DNA of 19,924 nucleotides from Myxococcales bacterium. Its GTDB lineage: Bacteria > Myxococcota > Polyangia > Fen-1088. The DNA lies in NCBI GenBank assembly GCA_003155465.1, contig PMCR01000239.1, positions 1 to 19,924 of the forward strand, written 5' to 3'. Of this stretch, positions 14,314-19,924 are shown piece after piece; positions within the stretch are counted from its first letter, which is position 1, and each line of letters begins with the position of its first letter. Both the position numbers and the translations under genes were made by a program. The notes beneath the pieces were generated by a model. It saw only the letters and a list, made by a program, of their open reading frames with translations. It did no database searches and had not been told where the DNA came from.

Positions 14314-15414
14314 CTAGTCCCCGAAATCGGTGCCCACCGCGCGTGCGGCCAGCATCAGCGGATCGTCGAGCCCCACCTTGCGTTGCTTGCCGGCCACTGA
14401 CTCGATGGGAACGGCGCCGAGTTTGCCCCCACTGAGCACGACCAGCTGCCCTTCCGCTCCGTGCATGAGGAGATCGAGGGCGTGGTGGCCGAACATGGTG
14501 GCCAGCACGCGATCGCCGGGCGTGGGCGAGCCGCCACGTTGGATATGGCCCAGGATGGTGGCGCGAGCCTCCAGCCTAGTCGCGGCCTCGACATCGGCCA
14601 CTAGCTTGTTGGCAATGCCGCCCAAACGGATTGGGTCGGGACTGGTTTCCACCCGGCGCTGCACCACCACGTCGCCGCCCTTGGGCTTGCTGCCCTCTGA
14701 CACGCAGATGATCGAGAAGCGCTTGCCGGCCCGACTGCGCTTGCACAGGACCTCGCACACCTTGCCGAGGTCGTACGGGATTTCGGGCATGAGGATGATG
14801 TCCGAACCAGAAGCCACGCCGGTGTGCAACGCCAGCCACCCGGCGTTGCGGCCCATGACCTCGACCACCATCACGCGGTGGTGACTCATGGCGGTGGTGT
14901 GGATCTTGTCGAAACATTCACCGGCGGTGTGCACCGCGGTCTCGAAACCGAACGTGCGCTCGCAGCCTTCCAGGTCGTTGTCGATGGTCTTGGGCACGCC
15001 GATGCAGTTGATGCCGTGGTTGATCAGGTTGGCCGCGCCGGTCATGGTGCCGTCGCCCCCGATGCAAACCACCGCGTCGATGTCGTTGGCGCGAAGGTGG
15101 TCATACACGCGATCCGTGACATCCGCCCATTCGATCTTTCCACTGCGCTCTATGGCGAAGTGTTGCGGATTGGCCTGATTGCTGGTGCCCAAGATGGTGC
15201 CGCCCAGGGTGAGGATGTTGGAGACATCGTTCCAGCCAAGAGGCCGCATGCGGTTCTGGATGAGTCCCAAGAAGCCGTCCTCGATGCCGTAGACCTCGAG
15301 ACCGTAGACATGCATGGCGGTCTTGGTCACGGCCCGAATGACGGCGTTCAGCCCAGGGCAGTCGCCGCCGCCCGTGAGCACCCCGATACGCTTGATAGCA
15401 GGCATAGGGGACAT
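14314..15414 (-). CDS. pfkA: 6-phosphofructokinase
   Basis: A 366-aa glycolytic enzyme phosphorylating fructose 6-phosphate. Motifs are TGGGDCPGLNAVI (14-26), IGGDGTMTGA (118-127), PKTIDNDLEG (141-150, catalytic D145), MGRNAGWLAL (187-196), MPEIPYDL and GHIQRGGSPTPGDR. The residue pair that separates phosphoryl donors is Gly in GGDGT (equivalent to E. coli Gly104, ATP type) with Lys in PKTIDND (equivalent to Gly124, Lys in PPi enzymes). This mixed Gly/Lys state is known from ATP-using actinobacterial-type enzymes, so ATP is the likelier donor but PPi cannot be ruled out. An alternative start is the ATG at 15405. The symbol is used for the family, not for strict orthology to E. coli pfkA. Confidence 0.94.
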   Translation of the reverse strand: MSPMPAIKRIGVLTGGGDCPGLNAVIRAVTKTAMHVYGLEVYGIEDGFLGLIQNRMRPLGWNDVSNILTLGGTILGTSNQANPQHFAIERSGKIEWADVTDRVYDHLRANDIDAVVCIGGDGTMTGAANLINHGINCIGVPKTIDNDLEGCERTFGFETAVHTAGECFDKIHTTAMSHHRVMVVEVMGRNAGWLALHTGVASGSDIILMPEIPYDLGKVCEVLCKRSRAGKRFSIICVSEGSKPKGGDVVVQRRVETSPDPIRLGGIANKLVADVEAATRLEARATILGHIQRGGSPTPGDRVLATMFGHHALDLLMHGAEGQLVVLSGGKLGAVPIESVAGKQRKVGLDDPLMLAARAVGTDFGD

Positions 15415-15428
15415 TCTACGGCATATCC

Positions 15429-15684
15429 TGAAATTCGGGGTACGGGTGTCAGACCGTCACTACCACCCGGCGATGTATGCTCGCGGCCGGTCATACAGGA
15501 CGCTGAGACCATGCAGGCGCAAGCTCACGATCCTCTGTTGGGTGGATAGCACAGTGCTAGGACGAAGGATCTCGTTTTTCTCCACGCGTCATTGCGCCTC
15601 CGAACGTCCGACAACGCCTGATCTGTCAACCCGCTGGCTCGAATAGGAGGACAAGAAGGAGCCCCTCTGTGGTGAAATTCGGGG
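15429..15684. repeat. 12-bp direct repeat pair TGAAATTCGGGG
   Basis: TGAAATTCGGGG occurs at 15429-15440 and 15673-15684, 244 bp apart start to start, and the flanks differ. It may mark an old insertion or recombined element, or be chance. Confidence 0.4.
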
Positions 15685-15685
15685 C
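15661..15685 (-). terminator. second hairpin downstream of the glycolipid operon
   Basis: On the minus strand GCCCC and GGGGC (15681-15685 and 15661-15665) pair around a 15-nt loop and are followed by a pyrimidine-rich TCCTTCTTGTCCTCC. Of the two hairpins here it is the more terminator-like, though the loop is long. Confidence 0.3.
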
Positions 15686-15718
15686 GGACGTGCGGGAGAC
15701 GCCGTGGTTGGCACCTAT

Positions 15719-15733
15719 GGGGGCGTTACCCCC
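15719..15733 (-). terminator. hairpin just after the glycolipid operon
   Basis: GGGGG (15719-15723), 5-nt loop, CCCCC (15729-15733): a compact 5-bp G/C stem 11 nt beyond the last stop codon of the minus-strand operon. No U tract follows. Confidence 0.35.
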
Positions 15734-15744
15734 GCAGGCCGGCA

Positions 15745-16704
15745 TCAACTGTCGCGCCGGCCGCCCCGCAACAGGAAGATGGTCGCACCGATGAGGATCA
15801 CCGGAACCGCCATCATGAAATGATAGGAGAGGGCAAAGGCGAGCGCGGGCGCACTGCCGATCCCCTGGGCCATCAGGGCCGCTGCCACGCCTGCTTCGAA
15901 GGTGCCCATGTTGACTGGTGGGCCGGGGATGGTGATGGCCAGGTTCACTCCCAGCAGCACCAACAGTGCTGCGCCCGGGTGCGCCGGCAGCCCGAAGGCG
16001 GACAGCGACAGCATCAGAATCAGTGCCTCGGTCATCCAACCGGTCAGGACGAGCAATGTGAGCCCTGCGGCCCGCCCCGGTGTCGAGGCCGCCAGCGTGG
16101 CGCGCAGACCGACTGCGAGCCGCGGCCAGCGCTCGAAGGTGGGCAGCAGGCGCCGCCCGATAGCCAACATAGCCAGGTAGCCCGCGATCCCAGCCGCTGA
16201 GAGGGCATAGGCCCAGCGGCCCGTGGTTCCTATTGCCGCGGCCAGGGCGAGCAGGATGGCCAACGCCACGATTTCGGCCGCACGTTCGGCCATGGTCGCG
16301 CCGAAGTCCCGTGCGAACGACCCCGCCTGCTTGCGCAGCCGCAGCGAGCGCACTGCATCTCCCGTACCAAATCCGAAGGCCGCGCCGACGAAGAACCCCT
16401 CCAGCATGGCGCACAGGATCTGTGGTAGCGGCGGAGGCGCCGAGAGCGCCACGCGCCAACGGAAGGCTCGGATGGGCAGGTAGAGAAGCAGGTTGATTGC
16501 CAGTGCGCCCGCCAGCAGGCGCCAGGATGCATGCGACAAGTCCGCGTTCCAGGGCTTGGTCTTCCAGACGGCGAGGGCGAGGATGGGCAGCGGAAGGAGC
16601 CGCACCGCGACGCGCAACCACCTTCGGGCCGAGAAAGCCGCGATTCTTGCGGCGAAGCTTCCTCGGAGGGCGGCGGTCTTCTGCGAAAACGCCTGCCCCA
16701 TCAT
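15745..16704 (-). CDS. LPG-synthase-TM (UPF0104) family membrane protein, putative lipid/glycolipid flippase
   Basis: A 319-aa polytopic inner-membrane protein with about eight hydrophobic segments. It shows the family marks R79AFRWRVAL, the E140-R pair in ATMAERAAEIVALA, and the late glycine/proline loop TIPGPPVNMGTFEAGVAAAL (258-277). It is the membrane half of MprF-like proteins without the aminoacyl-transfer domain; relatives are proposed to move lipids or lipid-linked sugars across the membrane. The start at 16704 is chosen because its ATG overlaps the TGA of the deacetylase gene (ATGA), implying coupled translation; 16731 is an in-frame alternative. Together with the upstream deacetylase and glycosyltransferase it suggests flipping of the product they make. 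The family is well supported; flippase activity is inferred. Confidence 0.85.
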   Translation of the reverse strand: MMGQAFSQKTAALRGSFAARIAAFSARRWLRVAVRLLPLPILALAVWKTKPWNADLSHASWRLLAGALAINLLLYLPIRAFRWRVALSAPPPLPQILCAMLEGFFVGAAFGFGTGDAVRSLRLRKQAGSFARDFGATMAERAAEIVALAILLALAAAIGTTGRWAYALSAAGIAGYLAMLAIGRRLLPTFERWPRLAVGLRATLAASTPGRAAGLTLLVLTGWMTEALILMLSLSAFGLPAHPGAALLVLLGVNLAITIPGPPVNMGTFEAGVAAALMAQGIGSAPALAFALSYHFMMAVPVILIGATIFLLRGGRRDS

Positions 16705-17534
16705 GACCCGTCGGGCGGCGTGTGATCGCATCTTCGCGACGGCCCGCGATCGAGCGTTGCGAAGGCGAACTGCCGCCGCTGCAGGTTGTCGAGAATGCGC
16801 GGAAGGGCCTCGACCATGCTGCCGACATCGGGGAGCATTTCGTCGCCGCGACCGTCGTGCAGCAGCAACACCATGCCATCACGGGCAAGGCGTGTGGCAC
16901 GAGCGACCAGGGTTCGAGCCGGCGGGCGATCAGTGTCCCAAACGCCTCGACTCCAAGCCCAGACCTGCAGGCCGAGACGACGGGTCACGCGGAGTAGCCG
17001 ACGGTTCTTCAGCCCGTGCGGGGAGCGATAGAGGGGTGCCGGATCGATGCCCAATGCCTTGAGGGTTGCCTGTGCGGTCCGTATCTCGGTCTCGATCTCG
17101 GCCTCCGACGCCTTGTGCAGCTTGCGGTGGCTGTTCCCGTGCACGGCGATGACGTGCCCTTCGTCGATGAGACGCTTCACAACCTGGGGGTGACGGCGGG
17201 CGTTCTCGGCCAAGACAAAAAACGTTGCCCGCACACGATGTTGGGCGAGCACGTCCAGCACACGCTCGCTCGCGGCGCTCGGTCCGTCGTCGAAGGTGAT
17301 GGCGCAGGTCTTGCCACATGAGAGCCGGCGTGGCAGGCGCCACGCGATCCGGCCAAGCGGATCGAAAGCGGGGACGTGCCTGAAGGCAATCTCGCCTGCC
17401 ACGATGGCCGCCAGGAGCGTGAGGGCGAGCTTGGCTCCGACGGGCATCGGAACGATCCACAGCGCGCCGACGCCGGCGATGGCGGCAAGCCCGCCCGCGA
17501 GACGGTTGCACCAGATGCGAGCCTTGGCTCCCAT
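16701..17534 (-). CDS. polysaccharide deacetylase (NodB-type, CE4), membrane anchored
   Basis: A 277-aa protein starting at ATG 17534, 8 bp after the glycosyltransferase stop. Two hydrophobic stretches (about 13-30 and 33-50) anchor it, and the CE4 domain follows. Motif 1 is ITFDDGPS (79-86) with D82 and D83; motif 2 is HGNSH (132-136), the metal-binding HxxxH; motif 3 is YRSPHG (169-174) where RPPYG is usual; the last is LLLHDG (223-228). CE4 enzymes remove N- or O-acetyl groups from GlcNAc-type sugars with a divalent metal. The altered motif 3 may mean a different substrate. Set between a GT4 and a lipid-flippase-like protein, a lipid-linked amino sugar is a more natural substrate than peptidoglycan. 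A far upstream in-frame ATG at 17882 lies inside the glycosyltransferase gene and was rejected. Confidence 0.9.
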   Translation of the reverse strand: MGAKARIWCNRLAGGLAAIAGVGALWIVPMPVGAKLALTLLAAIVAGEIAFRHVPAFDPLGRIAWRLPRRLSCGKTCAITFDDGPSAASERVLDVLAQHRVRATFFVLAENARRHPQVVKRLIDEGHVIAVHGNSHRKLHKASEAEIETEIRTAQATLKALGIDPAPLYRSPHGLKNRRLLRVTRRLGLQVWAWSRGVWDTDRPPARTLVARATRLARDGMVLLLHDGRGDEMLPDVGSMVEALPRILDNLQRRQFAFATLDRGPSRRCDHTPPDGS

Positions 17535-17542
17535 GGCTCGGT

Positions 17543-18691
17543 CTAGGCGGGCTTCTGGCTGGCAGCGCCCGCGGATTGGACTGCAAGGGTGCGTTCGAAG
17601 ACCCGCAGGATCTGCGGGCCGACGTGCGACCAGTCGTGCTGTTCGGCAATCGCGCGGCCGCGGGCTATGCGTGCGGTGTGATCGGTATCCAGGGTTTGCA
17701 CGATGGTGCGGGCGAGGCTTTCGGGAGAGAGGGCCTCCGACAGGACCACGTTGGACCAGTGAGAGCCAGCCCGATCCACGCCCAAGCCCGGGCCGGCGAC
17801 GATCGGAAGCCCGGCCGCAAACGCCTCGAGTACCAGGATGGAAAACCCCACCGCACGGGCGGGAATCACCATCACATCGCAAGACGCCAGCAGGTCTGGG
17901 CGCTCGTCGTAGACGGCGCCCATGAAATGCACCCGGGCGCGCAGACGCTCGGGTACGCGCGTTTCGTACTTCGCCCGTTGGGGTCCATCCCCCGCCATGA
18001 TGAGTCGCACGTCCGGGAGCGCCTCGGCGATCAGCGAGAATGCATCGATGATCAGATCGGGGCCGTTGCGCGGCTCAAGCCGGGCGATGTAGAGGATATT
18101 CCGCATGTTCGGTGCGCGGTAGCGGCGTGAGGGCCTGCCCGACGCCCAGTAGGCGCAGTCGACCCCGTTGGGAACGATTTCGGAGTCGAACGTTGCATAG
18201 CTCCGCATGGCATCGCGCGCGGCCTCGGAGACCGCAATCACCGACCTGGCCCGTGAGAAGACCCATTTGTAGTAGGGAGAAACGATGGTTCGCCAGGGGG
18301 CATGGGGAAAGCACGAGTGCAGCGTCAGCACCTTGGGGCCGCCGAACATCGCCGAGGCGAGCATCGGCAGCCCGATGTCACATGGGCCGTGAATGTTCAG
18401 CAGATCGCAGCGCTCCTCGCGCAGCAGTCGCCACAGGCGCAACGCTGCGCCCGGGCTCACAGTCGCCTGCGTGTAGGTTCCCCCGGTCTTGTAGCGAATC
18501 GCCCCTGCCACCCGTCTCACTGACCGTTCTGCGTCGGCGGGATACGGCGCGTTGGCTTCCGCATTCGGCGACCCGGTGAGAATGACTACGCTCACCCCGG
18601 CCGAGAGCAGGTAGTTGCGCAGGTGCCGGATGTGCTCCTGGATTCCTCCCAGAGTGGGGAAATAGTTTTCTGCGATGATGCCGATGCGCAC
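17543..18691 (-). CDS. GT4 family glycosyltransferase with altered EX7E motif
   Basis: A 382-aa GT-B protein beginning at GTG 18691 with IGIIAENYFPTLGGIQEHI (3-21), the standard acceptor-side glycine loop of PimA-like GT4 enzymes. Further marks are VLTLHSCFPHAPW, VIAVSEAARD (151-160), VPNGVD (173-178), YIARLEPRNGPDLIIDAF (201-218) and MAGDGPQ (232-238). The donor-binding EX7E motif is changed: E289 of LVLEAFAAG is present but the first Glu is Val281 (VGFSILVLE). The enzyme may be slow, use another residue, or bind a different donor. It is the first gene of an operon with the deacetylase and the flippase-like protein, probably adding a sugar to a membrane lipid. Only a weak ribosome binding site is seen. 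Confidence 0.88.
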   Translation of the reverse strand: MRIGIIAENYFPTLGGIQEHIRHLRNYLLSAGVSVVILTGSPNAEANAPYPADAERSVRRVAGAIRYKTGGTYTQATVSPGAALRLWRLLREERCDLLNIHGPCDIGLPMLASAMFGGPKVLTLHSCFPHAPWRTIVSPYYKWVFSRARSVIAVSEAARDAMRSYATFDSEIVPNGVDCAYWASGRPSRRYRAPNMRNILYIARLEPRNGPDLIIDAFSLIAEALPDVRLIMAGDGPQRAKYETRVPERLRARVHFMGAVYDERPDLLASCDVMVIPARAVGFSILVLEAFAAGLPIVAGPGLGVDRAGSHWSNVVLSEALSPESLARTIVQTLDTDHTARIARGRAIAEQHDWSHVGPQILRVFERTLAVQSAGAASQKPA

Positions 18692-18812
18692 GCCAGGTCA
18701 ACTTCGATGGGGCAGGTTGGTCGCCAAACAGCCTAGCCCAACCTTGCGTCCGATCGGCGAAATTGTTTGATGTCACGGCGCGGCCGCTTGCATTCTCAAG
18801 TGATGCCTGCAC

Positions 18813-18858
18813 CCGTCCGGGCCCTGCCACAAACTCACCCCACAGGGCTTCGGGACGG
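18813..18858 (-). terminator. two-part hairpin downstream of the PL11 lyase
   Basis: CCGTCC (18813-18818) pairs with GGACGG (18853-18858) and GCCCTG (18821-18826) with CAGGGC (18843-18848), around a 16-nt loop with a small internal bulge. It begins 22 nt past the lyase stop on the minus strand. No U tract follows. The rest of 18692-18880 appears empty of genes. Confidence 0.4.
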
Positions 18859-18880
18859 ACAGCCCGCCCCCACGCACCTA

Positions 18881-19924
18881 CTACCTCACATGGATGTCGG
18901 GTTTGGGAGGATCGGCCATGCCGGCGCCAATGTGAAATCCCGTGTGGGGCGGCTGGTTGTACGATGACTGCTCGAACGATACCTGCATTCGGTACGTCGG
19001 ATCGTGCATCAGGGTGTACATTCGGCGCGCGGTTACAGCTGTCGTCGTATACACGCGCAGGGCGGTGTTGGTCACTTCGCGGAGCACCAGTTCCTCGCGC
19101 CAATCGCCCAGCAGGTCGGCGGTCAGCGTCGGGGTGTTCTTGGTACCGTTGTTCCCCGAGCAGCCGGTTGCGCTCAGCGAGGCTCCGCCACCGGTGATCC
19201 ACGTGCCGTCAAGAAGCTCACGCGATTCATCGGCGTCCCAGTAGATGAGGAAGTTGGTCCCAGCGTTGGGGGCACCAGGAGAGCCGTCAGCGCAGTTGAC
19301 GCTGCCAACGCCGCTCGAACACGACGCACTGGTGGTACTGCTCATGCTGACCCACTCGGCAACGCCACGCCCATTGTCCCCAGCGCCTGTAACGCTCAGG
19401 TTGAATGCGCAGGTATCCGCGTCGTGGCAATCATGGCCCCCGTCGGTCTCGTGGGGCGTGAATACCTGGATCCCCTTGCCCTTGATGAACACGCCAACGT
19501 GCAAGGCGTCGCCATGGCCTCTAGGCGTCGCGCACCTGAATGTCCCGTCGCTGTTGATGGTCGCCGAGCCGGGGATCAGCTCCATGGCGCCGTCGTTGTC
19601 CACGTCTGCCGTCATCAGGGCATGGTTGCCTTTGCCAAAAGCCTCATTGCCAAGGGTAGACCCGCTGTCGTAGGTCCACACCTTGGTCAGCGCGCTTTCC
19701 CGCCAGTTGTACGCAGACACCGTCAGACGGGTGTAGTACCCACGTTGCTGGATGATGCTCGGTCGCCCGGTTGCGGTCTTGCCAATTCCCGTGTCGCTCA
19801 CGAACGAAACCCCACCGTTGTAGCGGTTCGACCGGTTGCCACCGGCGGTGCCCGGGTCGCCCCAATCGCCACTCCCCCAGGGAACCGGATACTCCACGGT
19901 CGCCAGTTCCTCCCCCGTCGCGCC
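18881..19924 (-). CDS. rhamnogalacturonan lyase, PL11 family (N-terminal part beyond window)
   Basis: The frame is open to the window end; the first visible codons (ELATVEYPVPWGSGDWGD) are internal, so the gene continues past 19924. The PL11 signatures are SIIQQRGYYTRLTVSAYNW, then KGNHALMTADVDNDGAMELI, HGDALHVG, LIYWDADESRELLDGTWI, NNGTKNTPTLTADLLGDWRE, TTTAVTARRMYTLMHDPTYR and NQPPHTGFHIG near the C-terminus. These are beta-propeller repeats with Ca-binding Asp-rich loops. The enzyme cuts rhamnogalacturonan I of pectin by beta-elimination and is normally secreted; a signal peptide would lie outside the window. It ends shortly after the catalytic domain, with no carbohydrate-binding module. 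Its presence suggests plant-polymer degradation. The family call is strong. Confidence 0.95.
   Translation of the reverse strand, partial: GATGEELATVEYPVPWGSGDWGDPGTAGGNRSNRYNGGVSFVSDTGIGKTATGRPSIIQQRGYYTRLTVSAYNWRESALTKVWTYDSGSTLGNEAFGKGNHALMTADVDNDGAMELIPGSATINSDGTFRCATPRGHGDALHVGVFIKGKGIQVFTPHETDGGHDCHDADTCAFNLSVTGAGDNGRGVAEWVSMSSTTSASCSSGVGSVNCADGSPGAPNAGTNFLIYWDADESRELLDGTWITGGGASLSATGCSGNNGTKNTPTLTADLLGDWREELVLREVTNTALRVYTTTAVTARRMYTLMHDPTYRMQVSFEQSSYNQPPHTGFHIGAGMADPPKPDIHVR

Larger units (their letters stand above)
15415..15744. other. 330-bp intergenic region between pfk and the glycolipid operon
   Basis: No reading frame here looks like protein. It holds the 5' leader of the phosphofructokinase gene (minus strand), including CGGGTG/CACCCG arms (15443-15448 and 15464-15469) 29 to 55 nt from its start, a 12-bp direct repeat, and two hairpins downstream of the operon at 15745-18691. 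No convincing sigma-70 promoter was found. Confidence 0.5.

Noticed and set aside
14824..15549. 241-codon + strand frame opposite the phosphofructokinase gene
   Set aside because: Antisense shadow; His/Val/Asp-rich translation typical of reversed coding sequence.
15626..16900. 424-codon minus-strand frame overlapping the flippase-like and deacetylase genes
   Set aside because: It lies in another frame of two genes with clear family motifs, and its translation is Arg/Pro/Gly-rich with no recognisable domain.

Overview
The window looks like a piece of a high-GC Gram-negative chromosome, most likely Myxococcota (the former Deltaproteobacteria). The basis is two Hanks-type Ser/Thr kinases with a cytoplasmic kinase domain, one membrane anchor and a low-complexity or PEGA tail, a secreted TPR-PEGA membrane protein, and high-GC3 coding throughout. 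This is inferred from gene content; there is no rRNA or other marker to place it firmly. No tRNA, rRNA, CRISPR array, insertion sequence or prophage gene was recognised.

Layout. (1) 1-3568, + strand: 3' part of a Ser/Thr kinase with a PEGA-like tail, an intergenic element bounded by a 16-bp perfect inverted repeat, then a GT2 and a GT4 glycosyltransferase overlapping at GTGA. (2) 3549-6577: an accessory stretch rich in toxin-antitoxin parts. It holds a small putative antitoxin, a PIN toxin remnant with two frame disruptions, an oppositely oriented decayed XRE antitoxin, an intact IclR regulator, a minus-strand coding remnant and an intact MNT-HEPN pair. (3) 6748-8729: a site-2 protease (RseP type) followed 17 bp later by an Rsm22/METTL17-like protein that keeps the cysteine set of the iron-sulfur form. 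(4) 8853-10109, minus: S-adenosylhomocysteine hydrolase. (5) 10193-13299, +: a second kinase translationally coupled (TTGA overlap) to a TPR-PEGA-multispanning envelope protein. (6) 13366-15414: an RluA-type pseudouridine synthase and a 6-phosphofructokinase that converge with abutting stop codons. (7) 15745-18691, minus: a tightly packed GT4 - NodB-type deacetylase - LPG-synthase-like membrane protein operon, a plausible glycolipid or polyprenyl-glycan modification and translocation unit. (8) 18881-19924, minus: C-terminal part of a PL11 rhamnogalacturonan lyase running off the window.

The housekeeping genes (rseP, ahcY, the RluA-type enzyme, pfk) are intact and ordinary. The parts most worth following are the kinase/TPR-PEGA couple, the three-gene glycolipid operon, the MNT protein with a basic N-terminal extension and its HEPN partner without the usual RX4HXY motif, and the inverted-repeat element between the first kinase and the GT2 gene.
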